Assembly (NCBI GenBank): GCA_037127255.1
Contig: JBANSL010000001.1
Location: 40,725,001-40,789,000, forward strand
Origin: Persicaria tinctoria
Lineage: Eukaryota; Streptophyta; Magnoliopsida; Caryophyllales; Polygonaceae
DNA: 64,000 nt
Direction of reading: 5' to 3'
The position numbers and the translations under genes were made by a program. Of the stretch, positions 35,691 through 47,924 are shown in pieces (the stretch's first letter is position 1; each line of letters starts with the position of its first letter). Under the pieces are notes generated by a model, which saw nothing but the letters and a program-made list of their open reading frames with translations, was not told the origin of the DNA and did no database searches.

Positions 35691-36129
35691 TCGCCGTTGC
35701 CTCATCCTCCTGGTGAATGGCGTTGATCTCCGCCTCCTGGATCCGAATCCGCTTCTCCCCGGTCGAAAATCAGATCCACCGCTTCCCGGTGGATGGTGAG
35801 GGAGATCCGAGGAAGGGGATCCGAGGAGGGAGATCGATGCAACGGAAATTTGGATGGCATACGAAATATACTCAGAGGTGAAGTCTCGAAACTGTAATAA
35901 CATTAGTGGAAATATGAACAAAACGGAAGGCATACGAAATATATTCACTATACGAAACGTATCCGTACCTGGAAAACTTGGAGACGACGATTGCTTTGCG
36001 ACTCGGCCGTAACGATTCTAACGGTGAAAGAATATATCGAACGAAGTCGAACTTTGTTTTGGAGTGCGGAATGAAGCTATCCCTCTTCACTTCAAATATG
36101 CAGTTTTGCGTTAAATGTACGCGGAGGTG
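35691..36129. other. Unassigned sequence left of the PMD pseudogene
   Basis: The first 150 bases continue the CT/GC-rich exon-like stretch. GGCATACGAAATATA occurs at 35,857 and 35,928, a diverged local duplication. Nothing recognisable as a gene. Confidence 0.4.
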
Positions 36130-36195
36130 CACGTGGTCAACGACGTGCAAGCACGTGGTCAACGACGTGCATTCACGTGGTCAACGACGTGCATG
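36130..36195. repeat. 22-bp tandem repeat, three copies, each with a CACGTG
   Basis: CACGTGGTCAACGACGTGCA plus two variable bases at 36,130, 36,152 and 36,174. Each unit holds a G-box core CACGTG and a TGGTCAA W-box-like word. Confidence 0.9.
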
Positions 36196-36217
36196 CACGT
36201 CTTTGACCAAGTGCATT

Positions 36218-36287
36218 CCCTAACCCTAAACCCTGACCTAACCCTAACCCTAAACCCTAACAACCCTAAACACTAAACCCTAACCTA
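36218..36287. repeat. Interstitial telomere-like repeat
   Basis: About ten imperfect CCCTAA(A) units mixed with CCCTGACC and ACACTAAA variants. It sits among transposons with sequence continuing on both sides, so it is interstitial. 36,298-36,410 follows with a loose TAACGTTTTCGTTCTT repeat. Confidence 0.85.
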
Positions 36288-36535
36288 AGTACCATTCCCT
36301 AACGTTTTCGTTCTTAACGTTTTCGTTTTCGTTCTTTACGTTTTCAATTTCGTTCTTTCCACGTCTTCGTTCTTGACGTTTTCATTTTTGTTCTTAACGT
36401 TTTACGTTGAATATGACTCAGAAGAAATGAGAGGAAAGTCTACTCGAGATAGAAATATAGAGATAGATACAAAATCCGTAACATAAAAGTATAATATAAA
36501 GATAGATACTGCAAAAGTATAAATGTACATCAATG

Positions 36536-38243
36536 TCTAGGTGGATGGCGTACAGCCTCATCCAAAATCCCCATCACCTCGTCTAACAGCTGATCAATGC
36601 GAGGGTCGGTAGCCAGAGCCCTCCAATAGCCCTCTAGCTCATGCAAGCGGGCCGCTACCGCCGAAGGGATAATAGGGGGATGAGGCAGGTCCACCCATGG
36701 ATCGAAGCCGATCGGGTGGACGGGCGCCGGAGGGTCCGGATGGGGTGGCGTAGTGGGCAGCACGTACAACCGGCTCTACGACGCGTACCAAGCCAGGTAA
36801 TCTGCAGTGACACCGGCCTGACAATCCTCGCTGGTGTGTCTGTGCTCGGCCAGCCTGTAGAAGCGACCCTCGTCATGCAAGCTGGCATGTACTTTGTCTT
36901 CAAGCTGGCATCGCGGGTGACCTGAGCCGGCTCGATGACGGGGAGTGGGATCGCTTGGAATCGTCCAAACTGCCGGAGGCACCTATCGGGCATATAGGGC
37001 TCCTCCTCCCCACAGAATGTGATGGTGCCCCGATAGGTGGACTGACGGTACTGGCCGTCGAAGTCCAGATCACGCCCAAAGGGCATCCACTCCACCTATA
37101 ATTAAAAAAATCAGGCGTAATTCACAGTTAAGAAATATATGTCATATAGTTAGATTCTCGAATACATACATCGGCGACGGTAAGACGGTCCACCTCGTCC
37201 CGCATCTTCTGCACCTTCTTCCGCTTCGCCCCGTCCTTCATGCGTTGTGGCGCCTTCGGACCGATGAACTTCGCGTAGAGGCGAGAGTCCGCCTGCCTAG
37301 CCGGATTGCTGGAGAAATCACCTCGGAAGCGAGGGAAGTACGCCCATATCCAAGCCTTGACAAAAAAAAAAAAAGAATTTCGTTAGCATATAATATAAAT
37401 ATTTATAAACTATAACTCTAATTCAGCGGTCTCGTACCTGTAGAATCGGCGTGCAGCTATCTATACCCTTCGCACCTGCTCGGGTAGCCTTTCCTAGGCC
37501 CCTATATAGACATGCGAGGGCACCTGCAGCCCATGCAAGGGTGCACGTCCGCGAGATGTCCCAAATAAGGCCGAAGATCTTCCATGGGACCCGGCTCTGC
37601 GACTTGTCCACAAACAGAGTCGTGGTGACAGCGATGGCCAGGTACCCTATGTGGAGAAACCGACGTTGTGCAGGGTCATCCTGGGGCTGCCCCCCTCCCG
37701 TATGCGTGCGCAGCCGTATCTGCTCTGGATCAGCCGCGGCCTCTAGGTCATCAACAGGGGCGGGGTCGATGAGCGGCCCGTGTCTCGCGATCCACGGGTC
37801 ATTCAACCAAGTAACTGGAGGGCCGCCAGCATGTCTGTATGATCTCAGGGCCAGTGGAGTGAGCTGGTAGTATTGTGCGACGGTGGGGATCAACGCGCCC
37901 GCCACTAGATGGGACATACACGGCAGACCCTCCATCCGAAGTCATATGAGGCACGCAACGTCGTGGAGCGTGATGGTCATCTCACCCCATGGAAAGTGGA
38001 AGGAGCTTGTCTCTGGGTGCCAATGCTCCAGTAAGGCGGTGCAAGTGAACTCGTCCACACACTCCCAATGTAAGGATCTCAGCTGCGGGATGCCCGTCGG
38101 AATAAGATCCTGCATCCAAGTCCCCGGGCCCTAAAAAATATAGCGGTCGAACGGCAACAGGTGAGTCGCCCGGTGGTGGAACATCAAAAGCGGCAGATCC
38201 ACAATAGGCTCACTCCGCACCCGGTATGCCCGGTGATGCCTGT
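36536..38243 (-). pseudogene. Plant mobile domain (PMD / MAIN-like) gene, decayed and split
   Basis: Minus strand: N-terminal part 38,243-37,438 with EMTITLHDVACL (near 37,960), a stop close by, then YQLTPLALRSY, TLFVDKSQSRV and LAWAAGALACLYRGLGK. Donor GTACGAG, exon 2 37,355-37,170 (AWIWAYFPRFRGD), donor GTATGT, exon 3 from 37,095 (EWMPFGRD...EEEPYMPDRCLRQFG), a frame change near 36,900, then YVLPTTPPHPDPP to 36,536. This order is that of PMD proteins annotated as MAIN-like or serine/threonine phosphatase 7 long form, which occur both as host genes and within transposons. Stops and shifts make it a pseudogene. The big LTR element at 38,244 interrupts it near a possible exon start: the outside flank reads TCTTACAGG on the minus strand. 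Confidence 0.75.
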
Positions 38244-41200
38244 TGTAACGGCCCAGAATTATGATTTCTGGGTTACGTTTCAAGGGATAAAACCCCTTGT
38301 TCGGATCTTGCAATTCAGGTACGGGTCGAGGTTTCAACTCATTTTAAGATTAGTAGAAATAGGGATTTCAAACCCTAAAAGCCACGAAGGGTCGTTGGGT
38401 ACCCTTAACCTATCTTAAGACTATGTTGCGAAATTCAATTCAACGGAAGTAAGGCGAAAGCAAAGTAAGGATACAAGTGTCACGGCAGAACCGGTCAAAA
38501 CCAAATCATGAGTGTGTAATTACCATTTTACTAAATTAGGATATTTGCCAGATTCTTCGATTCGCCAAAAGGGAACCCCGTCATATAGACATCGAGCACT
38601 CAGATCTGCAGAAAATACCTTTAAAAGAAGAACGGGGAAAGGAGTCAGATCGAGCCACTCATGCGGGACCGGCAGTCCTTGCTGAGGCCACATAGTATGT
38701 GCTATATCTAATAAAGATGCTCTAATGCAGTACGAAAGTCAAACACACTAGCATACTCCTAGTTCATAATAATGTGCAGAAATACTGTAAAGGGCCCAAG
38801 ACAATGCCAAATGGCATATCCCTCTCCTACCTCCACCCCCTTCCGATAGGGCGGAGACTGGCCAGCTCGTGAATGCATTCCATCATAATCGGGCGGCACG
38901 CATGCCTAACCCGCTCCACAATAAAGCCCGCAGGCATCTCATAATATAAGGAAGTTCATGACTCGATTGACTCAGGGTACCCGATGAGGTTGGGCTACCC
39001 TATGACCCTAGCAAAGACTCTAGGACTATCACAGATAACGACCGTTCTGTTTCAAACGCATTAAGTAAGCAGATGCTCATTCAATTAGTGCAACATAAAC
39101 AGGATACTACATGACATGCTTTTATGCATATGCAACACCTAACATAAAATGCAACAACAGGCATGAATGTCCAACCTGAGTAAGCCCCCTAGGGAACTTA
39201 CCTGAAGATGCAGAACAACAAGATAACATAAGCAAGGGCCCGGATGCAAGTCCGAAGCAATCCAAAAGCAATACACACCTATCATCAAGCCATTTCCATA
39301 AGCTATCGGCTAGCATTCATATACACAGAACCCTAGTTCCCAATATTCTCAAAACCAATCGATAGTAAAACCATTTTTCGAAACCTTTCCGATACGATCA
39401 ACATCGACCAAAATCATTCTTCCAATTTCCATCCCAAAACCAACATCATCAAGCCAAGGCAAATATTCCGACATTAAACATTAAATTCTTAATCAACTTG
39501 CAAGTTTATACTTATTAAAATAATCCCGGCATGATGGCTTTCCAAACACAAGTCCTTAAAAGACATTTCTGAAAACATGAAAAATCTCTTTTAAATAATT
39601 CGAACAATATTTATCAAAATTAACCTCAATTAAATCCATCCTTAAAATCCCCCTACTTAGACCAAGATCGACAATCACTTCAAAATTCCTAAAATCTCAT
39701 TTCTAATCCTCATAAAATACATATTCCAATAATATCACTTTTAAAACCATTTCTAAGGTCTCATAATAAAACACCTCATAATAATATAATATATAAAATA
39801 TTTTCAGAGAATATATATATTATCACAAAACTTAGAATAACATATAGTAATAATAACCCAATAAACTAACATAACATACATACTAACAACAACAACTCTT
39901 AAAACCCAAACCCCAAGGCCCAACTCTCTTATTCCAAATCCGAGCCCAATGAAATCTGAAGAAAGGAAGGAATAGGCCCAACTCTCAATCCATCCCTTTC
40001 CCACTAATGAACCGAACCGGATTAATAATTATTATGGCTGAACTGGACCAAAAATAAAACAAATTCACTGAACCCATCTTCTTCCCCAAATCAGAACAGG
40101 AGGAAGAAACACTGGACAACGTCAACGGAAAACGGAAGAGAAGGGAGGAGAGATTGGCCACCGCCGGAGCTCCGTTCTCGACTCGGACAACCCCCACTCC
40201 GATCGAAATCTCTCCCCGACCCCACTACACACAGAAATAACGAAGCGAAGCAAGGAGAAAGGAGGAGGAATCTCACCGAGTTTCGCCGGAAAAAGGGGAC
40301 GGTGGTTCGATTCAGCTCGATTAGACTTCTCCGGCGTCGGATACCAGTCGTATTGGCCTAGGAAAGATATAGGAGGCTCAAAGGTGCGCTTTTACATGGT
40401 TTTAAGTCGGAATAAGGAGATCGAAAGCTTACGAGGCCAAATCGGAAATCAAAGGAGCGGGTGCCTGCGGTGGTGCTCCTGGCGGCGCTCCGGGGTGTCT
40501 TCTACTTCTGATGCGGATTTCGGAGGAAGGAGGAGCTGGTGGGTGGCCGATTTGGCCGACAGAGACGAGAAGAAGGAAGTAAGGAGGAGGGATGGCGGGT
40601 GGTGCTGTTCGGCAAAACAGGGCTAACAGTGGGGGTTTACTGGCGTTTTGCTGGGAAGAAAATGAGGAGGGAGCAAGGGGAGAGTGAGGCTGATTGTGGG
40701 TAAGGTTTAGGGTTAGGAAAACTCAGATTTCATAGGTAATTGGGTGAATGAAATAGGGTGAAGGTGTGAGATGTGGGGAGGAAGAAGACAAAGGTGTGCT
40801 GGGTTCCAATTAAAAGAGGACAAAGAGGGGTCCTGGGCTGCATCCGGGCAATAAGAGAGAGGAAGGGAGTGTTGTTGCTGCAATTTCAAACAAGGGTCCG
40901 CTTAGCACTTGCCAAATTTGGGGAAAGAGGTTGTGAGGAGTGGAGGAACATGGTAGTTGTGTGCTAGTTTTGGCAAGAAGACAAGAAATGAACTGGAGGA
41001 GCGGACGTTACAGTAGAGGCGTGCTCCGAGAAGAATACAAAGGTAAGGAGTGGTGAATATCCCAAAATGAATTCTCAAGATACCCATGAATTAAATCCCT
41101 ACACCCGCTCTCTCGACTTTATCCCGACGCGTTTAAAATACTTCTCAAATTTTCAAATCCAAATTTAATAAATGGAATCCGAACATTATTTTCAAATTTT

Positions 41201-41389
41201 CGGTATATAAAAGCAGAGTATAACATATTTTAATTTTCAATTAATTAATGCCGGAATTTGTTTCGAAAGATTTAAAATAACCCAATAGCTCACTGACAGA
41301 AATTTCAATTCTCCTGAATCTTAGAAATCGGAATGATTATAAATCACTATTTTAATAATTTAATATTCTAAAATTTCCCGGCCTTTACA
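38244..41389 (-). repeat. 3' LTR (left) of the long-LTR element
   Basis: 3,146 bp. Compared with the right LTR it has three length differences that explain the 56-bp excess: 41 extra bases near 40,093, a 14-base duplication near 40,750 (GGGTGA-flanked), and one extra A near 38,613. Confidence 0.95.
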
Positions 41390-41401
41390 TCATCCACCTC
41401 T
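41390..41401 (-). other. Polypurine-tract candidate
   Basis: The minus strand reads AGAGGTGGATGA immediately before the LTR start TGTAAAGG, in the position expected for second-strand priming. Confidence 0.65.
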
Positions 41402-44400
41402 AAAAACAAGTCTCGTCCCCGAGACTAAAATCACTCTAAAACATGGGGATGAAGTTTTAAATTGGCGAGTCCATGGATCATGCCATTGATTCTGTAAGCA
41501 TCTCATAGGGCCCGTATGAGATCCCTACAGTACCCTTGACGTGATCATAATATTCCCAATTGGTCGTAGCAAGTATGCGATATGGGCCCTTATCACATTC
41601 TTACTCCGACTTTTCGGTTATATCATAACTCGAAAAGCAATCATAACGTGTCTACTAGGTCTTAGCAAGCATTCTATATGCGCCCCTATAAAATGCTTGT
41701 ATCCACTTCGTGAGTCGTTATAATATAAAACCGGGTTTGAAAAGTTTCAAAAGGAATTCCGCAATTGAAAAAGATTAGCCTCGAAATCGTTGAAACCCTC
41801 GATAGCGTTTATTCTTTAAAAACCAGTTATTTTCTTTCCATATCGTTCAAAATCTTCAAATCCGACGTTTAACCAAGAACCTTGCACCAAACAAGTCAAA
41901 TCCCTTCAACTCAAGATTTCGTCAAAATCTCCCAAAAGCAAATCAGTTTCCCGCATATCAATCAATCAAATTCAGAATCAGGAGGTGGAATCATCCACCT
42001 CTAAGGGCTAATCCCATATTCTCTTCCTAATTTCCAAATCATGCAACATCATTCACAACTCAACAAGTACCATAACCAAAAGTTTCATCAACTCTTATAT
42101 AAGCATAATACCATACGCCAACGCACACATGGCAAGTCCCACATCATATCATAGTCACATCCATCACATAACCGTTTAACATAAAGATAAACATGCCAAC
42201 AAGTCTCAAGTAACAAGGGAACAACAAACCTCAACATACTACAAATCATAAGGTATATCTACATCATACTGAAGGCATCACAAGTGCATAATCGAATGCT
42301 CATCACGTAAGCACACATGTCCAAAAATCAACGGGTTAGATGTTATGAGGTTAGTACGTCAGTACACATCAAATCTCACTATCGCATATCGGTATTGCAA
42401 CACAAGTAGAACAGATTCATCACATTAACATATCAACACAACAAAGTCATGCTATTAAGATTCAGAAAAAAAAAGGAAGATCAAACAGTATATAAATCAG
42501 CAAAATGTCAGCATGCTCTGAAAGACATCACCTTAACTCATCACAATATCGAATGACAATCAGTTAGAAATCATGCACCATTATCTCATATATACTAATC
42601 ATGATCATACTTAAAGTCATATTTATCGTTTACATAACCAATAATCTTGCTTGTCAACCATATAGTACACATCATGCTTACTACCACATAATAAAACATC
42701 ATGCTTCCACATAATAGCACATCATTATCCCATAGTTCATACTCATCATTACTTCATATATCATATCACATCACATCCTAACATGCTTCTAAACCAATAT
42801 AACAAGATATCAAAGTATTAATATATCATGGTAACACTTGTCACTACCAACTAGATTTTAATATTGCATATCAACATCTAATTAATTCCATATCAGGTTC
42901 ATCATGGTCGTTATCTAACATCATGCCAGCAAATATAATTAACTCACACAATCAAGAAAATCCTCACATCATACCAGTCAAAATGAAACGCAATCCCCAC
43001 TCGCCCATCTCCACTCTCAAGCCAAGATTAATCCTCTTATAAACTCGCCAACGTCAACCCAGACAAAATTCCTCAGAGAATCCCAATCCATCTCGATGAT
43101 CAAATCTCGCCTCTCCTTCCGCTAAGTACTACCACACCATCCACCTCTAAGAATCCAACTCCCATCTCTAATGTCACACCCAAGTACCTCTAATACCATG
43201 TCCTCAATACTCACGAGCCCTTCCTTACACTTCTCGTACTACCCGAAGCATCACCAACATCACCTAGAAGCTCATTAGACCAACATTGCTTCCCAAAAAT
43301 CCCAAAGCTCACTCAGTCTTACTTAAGCCAGCATCCCTCTCTCGCAACTCACCTTCTAGTACCATCGATCATCCCAACCGCCCAAAATTCTTTCACTACT
43401 CTCCAACCACGCTACCAAATGGCCTCCCCCACATGTTGAAGGAAGAAGCAATCATGAAAATCATCAAACATAAGATCTACATCATATCAACTAGCATTCA
43501 TAACATAACATCATGGATTCAACCAGTCTCAGTTAACATCATGTTCAATAACCATCGCAACCATCATATATGAACATAATCAAGTCAAGATAGCATGTTG
43601 CATTATAACCCTATAAGATACAATTCAGGCTTCTTAGCATATGTAGTTCACATTTTACGGGTAAAGGAATTCAAATCATGCTTAGCAACTCAGCGTAGCA
43701 ACAAGTCAAGACATCATGGTATATGAGATCTGTAAGTCATCAAATCATATCATCATAGACACGGGCAATCAGGAAACAACCATCATCAAGTTAACACATC
43801 AACACGTAAATCTCATTGCTAGAGTAGCGCAATATCATCGTCAATAAATTCAAAAGGGTTAGCAATTCGAACAGAGAACACTCTCGCTTGCAAGTCATAT
43901 CGTAATCAGTAACCGCCATTCTCGAAATGTGCTTGTCTTTCCGAAATCGTTGATCCTGAGGCCCATGGGTTATGGGCCCACGCTTCTGCTACACTGCTCT
44001 ATCGCTATCTAACTTTTCGCTCCCTCTTCTATGCGGTCGCTCGTCGAATGTATCGCATAGGGTCCAAGTTAGCGGAGATAGGGGAGTGACAAGAGAAGAC
44101 AACCCAAAGTTCCTCTCGGAACCAACCACAGACCAATGCTAAGACGACAACTAGAGACAAAACTCCGACCCGAGAATAGCAACGACGCCCTTATGAAAGT
44201 CTATTAGGTTGCAATTGTGACAATCAGACACAAATTCATCATGGGGCATATCAATCATATTAATCCACACTAACATGTACCTATCTCAAAGAGAACGACA
44301 TGCATATTCATTCCAAAAGGCACAATCAAGTCCTACACTGATGCATGTGAGACAAGCTAGCAGTCTATTATTTCATGGAACCAGATATGCATAGCAACTT

Positions 44401-45205
44401 CAAGCAGGATATGTGGAACCAGTAATTATCATACAAGATTCGAAGTCATGCGGGATTTAGTGAAGATAACAGGCATCATGAGTATGAACAATGTACAAGA
44501 ATGGTACATGCAGCACAAGATGAGGTCAAATATAGCATGGCGATGTACATCATAACGATCAAACTAAGCACCATACGAAATTACATAAGGCGGCATAGTA
44601 ATCATCACAACTAATAACAAGAATCATATTGTAGGTTCAGAATGGCATGTAATTATACAGTGAGATACACTTAGGAAGCATAGGTCCTATACGATGCTAG
44701 CTATACATGACAAGGCATGAGCATAGACAAGAGTGATTAAATGAGTTCAATATGATGTACGTGAAAGCAAAAGGATCACCACAGAGTAAACAAGATAACA
44801 TCACGAGCGATAGGTTATAATCGTGCCAAGAACGAACCATCATAGAGCATGTATATGGTACAATAGTCATCACATCATAGAACAAGTACAACACGTGATC
44901 GTCTAGCGAGTCATATTGGGAATCATAATCCCTAGAGGACACTACTGGCACATATCGAACATGAATGCAATCAAGATAACGCGGTTAGATTCATCCTAAC
45001 ATTCAGTTGTCATGTGTGTGCAAAATCATAATCTAACATGGTGTGTGATCATGCGAGGTGTCAAGTCATACGATCATGCAAATACGAGAAGATGTCATAT
45101 AGTAATAGAGGAATACCATCGAGTGAGATCATGTAAGAATGCTAGGGCCTACCATTGCAGAAAGCAAGTCGGTCATCGAATTTAACATCATCTAGCCAGG
45201 ATAAG
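41402..45205. other. Internal sequence of the long-LTR element, left part, no genes
   Basis: 3.8 kb, rich in ATCAT/CACAT words on the plus strand, with no open frame over 95 codons and no domain seen on either strand. A GC-richer island at about 43,940-44,110 includes TTAACTTTTCGC-type words. Confidence 0.7.
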
Positions 45206-45892
45206 CACTAGAAAAAAAAAATTCCTTTAGCTACACTAGATTAGAAACGGCAAAGGTTTGCCGTGGCAAATGGTAGATTTTTGCGACTGCTTTGCTACGG
45301 CTACCCAAAAAAAAAGTATTAGCTACCCTACTTAGCAACGACATGATTTTGCCGTCACAAATGTGGTTTTTTTTGCCACGGCAGTGACCTATCCGTTGCA
45401 AACTTTGCAAAGTCGAGTATGCATTATTGCCGGTCATAATTAAGACTCCTTTAGAAAAATAAAAAGGAATAATAAAATAAAATAAAACCTACCCTAATAT
45501 TTTCATCTCTCACTCTCCGCCTCCCATTTGCCAAAATCCCCCAAACTCATTTTTCATCTCCCACTCTCAGATCTCAAATCTCAGATTTGGGGCATTGCTC
45601 TCTCCTCTTTGCCCTCCTCCTTCGCCGCTGTTTACATCTCCGTTTCGCAATCCCCGTCAAATGTTCCTCCCCTTTTCAGATTTCCACACTCCCTCCAAAT
45701 CAAACCCCTCTCAGATCTGGATTGATTTGCTCCCTCTCGTCATTCAATTTACTTCCTTTCTTTGATTTATGGCCTGAATTTGTTGTTTTAGAGGGGTCTG
45801 GCCGACTTTACTAGGGCAAAGAGGAAGGGATTGAGGACGGTGAATGGGCTTGTTGTGGAAATTGAGAGAATAGATTTGCAGGAGAGGGAGAG

Positions 45893-46073
45893 ATGGTGAT
45901 GTTAAGTGAGGAGGAGGTGAGAGATATGAGCGATTTGAAGAAGGAAAAAGATTGCGTCGAGTTGATATGCGGGAGTACTAGCTGCAGTTATGGGGATGTT
46001 CTTCGCAGGTTTAGGGTTTTCCTCAACGGTGACCTCGAGATCTCTTGCGACTGCACCCCAGACTGTCAAGAAG
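45893..46073 (+). pseudogene. ULTRAPETALA-like SAND-domain exon fragment in CACTA
   Basis: The frame opens at MVMLSEEEVRDMSDL and gives VELICGSTSCSYGDVLRRFRVF, then GDLEISCDCTPDCQE up to a splice donor G|GTTATC at 46,074. The spacing of Cys and the YGD...LRVF...GDLEI.C.CTP.C pattern is that of the ULT1/ULT2 SAND domain, a plant trithorax-like chromatin factor. Only the first coding exon is present. Upstream, 45,440-45,890 is CT-rich and looks like the donor gene's 5' UTR/promoter. Codons are intact, but the donor-gene remainder is missing. Confidence 0.75.
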
Positions 46074-46978
46074 GTTATCTCTTTCTCCCTCTCTTATATC
46101 TTTGTCCATTAAAGCACCTTTCGTGGCTGCTGCATTGATTGTCGAAAACGTGCCCATTAGATGTTTGCAAAAATGCCTGAATGAAAAACATGATATTCAT
46201 CAATACCACTACTTTAGGTTATGTTATGGTATACACTGAAAAAGAAAGATAAAATTATGTATTTAAATTTTATTTATTTGCAATCTATCATTAATGACTT
46301 GTGCCTAATTGATGGATAAATTGAATTCAGTGGCTGATTTACAAGAGGTCCTTCCCTTGATTAGTGTTTGACAGTAGGAAGTTCCTTGGTAGCTCCTTTC
46401 ATGGCTTCACATATATAACCTCTTCCCTTTGTTCATTTCACTCTTGTTTTACCCTTTGAGTGTCTCTAACATCCAATTTTTCCTATTGATTCTACTGCTT
46501 GTTAGGAAATTGTCAACTATGGGGCTCAAAGGTTAGCTATGAGGTGATATTAAAGGCCTCACATAGCTCAAAATCACTGATTTTTTTTATAAAAAAAAAA
46601 AGATGAAGAAGAGGAAACCATTTGGAATGTGAAAGGAGTACTAATATGAATTAATATTTGTTGCTTCTCAGATCTGCAGTATGGAGAGGACGATTGCCCA
46701 CATCGTACTAGTGCCACCATTGCTTCTCGGTAAAGGTGAATGAAAAGTTTACAATTTTATGTTATTATTTTGAATTGAATTCTATTCTTAATAAGGACTT
46801 AAATTATCCGTGTGATCGCGTTCTAGACCACATCCTTTGATAATAAACCCATCCGCTGAGCTTGTGTGATACATAATGATTCAGGAATTGAAATGAGATT
46901 AGCTTCATTGTGCACATTTGATTTGGTTGTGTTAAGGTTTTATTCCTCTTTTTCAATCGCTTTTTTGGATGTGTGCAG
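46074..46978. other. CACTA interior, intron-like sequence
   Basis: About 900 bases of AT-rich intron-like sequence between captured exons; no exon that I can name. The phrase at 46,670-46,735 (ending CTTCTCGGTAAAG) may be another short captured exon. Confidence 0.4.
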
Positions 46979-47040
46979 GTTTTGGTACAATTATACTTTC
47001 AGGATTGTCACTAGATTCTGGACATTACTATGCATATATG
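46979..47040 (+). pseudogene. Possible ubiquitin-specific protease exon fragment in CACTA
   Basis: It lies between acceptor GTGTGCAG and donor GTGAGT: a 62-base stretch read as FGTIILSGLSLDSGHYYAYM. The words SG.S.DSGHYYAY resemble the His box of ubiquitin-specific proteases. The fragment is very short, so the call is tentative. Confidence 0.4.
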
Positions 47041-47413
47041 GTGAGTGCTATAAGGAGTACTAATTGATTTGGTTGTGGTATAAAGAGTTCCCTTTTGTCT
47101 GCACTCTGCAGATGTGTTGCAAACACATGGTGAGTGCTATAAGGCACATTTAATGTGCATTAGAAAGTAGTGCCCAAAGGTGACTACTTAAGAGTCTTAG
47201 ACAAACCACTTATTTTGGTCCCTTTCATTTTTTCTATAATGTGCATGGGTAGCCTCTATATGTCTTGTGGATAAATGAGAAAGCAGTCCGTTGCGTAACG
47301 TTATTCAGTCTCTTCTAGTATGATGCTGGCTTTCCATCTTAATTATCATGGTTTCTGTAGTTTCAGTTATTCTACACCTTTATTATTTCCTTAATATAGC
47401 AGTATTGAAACAG

Positions 47414-47924
47414 GTGTTGGCTGTTTCACGTGTGATGGTTGCTTGGCAGCCTATTGGCATATCAATGGGAGTCTATGATATGTGTCACCGGTACTAAACT
47501 GTTGATACACATTTCCATTGAGTTAACTATGATGAGATGTTCTTGTCGTATGACTTTTTCTCATTGATTGTCTGGAAGGTATTTACAAGAAAGGAAGCAA
47601 TTTGGTGCACCATTAGCTGCCTTTCCAATAAATCAACAGAAACTTGCTGAGATGCTTGGTAATGTTCAAGCGATGGTTCTAATGGGTTGGCGCCTTTGCA
47701 AGTTGTACGAAGGAGGGAAAATGACTGCTGGTCATGCTAGCCTAGAAAAGGTGAGAAAACATGTTAGGGATGCTTAAAATCTAGCTTATACTTATCTTTT
47801 CCATGATATTGTTCTTTTTATTGTATTTTAGGCATGGATAAGTTCCAGGGCTAGAGAGACGGTTGCTCTTGGAAGGGAACTCCTTGGAGGAAATGGTATC
47901 CTAGCTGACTTTTTAATCGGAAAG
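47414..47924 (+). pseudogene. ACX4-like acyl-CoA oxidase exon fragments in CACTA
   Basis: Three exons with proper borders and continuous frame: 47,414-47,490 ([19 protein letters not shown]), 47,579-47,750 ([20 protein letters not shown]...) and 47,832-47,924 ([20 protein letters not shown]...). This is the C-terminal half of the peroxisomal short-chain acyl-CoA oxidase ACX4, an acyl-CoA dehydrogenase-fold flavoenzyme of beta-oxidation. The preceding N-terminal exons and the final exons, which carry the YEGTYDI block, are absent. So this is a captured piece, not a gene. The exons have no stops, which suggests a recent capture or constraint. Confidence 0.85.

Noticed and set aside
36218..36287. 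Chromosome end
   Set aside because: The telomere-like units are few, imperfect and followed by kilobases of transposon sequence on both sides.
36655..37095. 146-codon minus-strand frame as a complete PMD exon
   Set aside because: Past about residue 70 the frame loses PMD-like sequence; a neighbouring frame carries it on, so a frameshift is more likely.
40384..40626. 80-codon frame in the left long LTR and its copy at 53,657-53,938
   Set aside because: Duplicated only because it is LTR sequence; the two copies differ in length of frame and have no recognised domain.
47414..47924. A functional ACX4 gene
   Set aside because: Only three middle exons are present, the preceding exons and the exon with YEGTYDI are absent, and all lie between CACTA ends.
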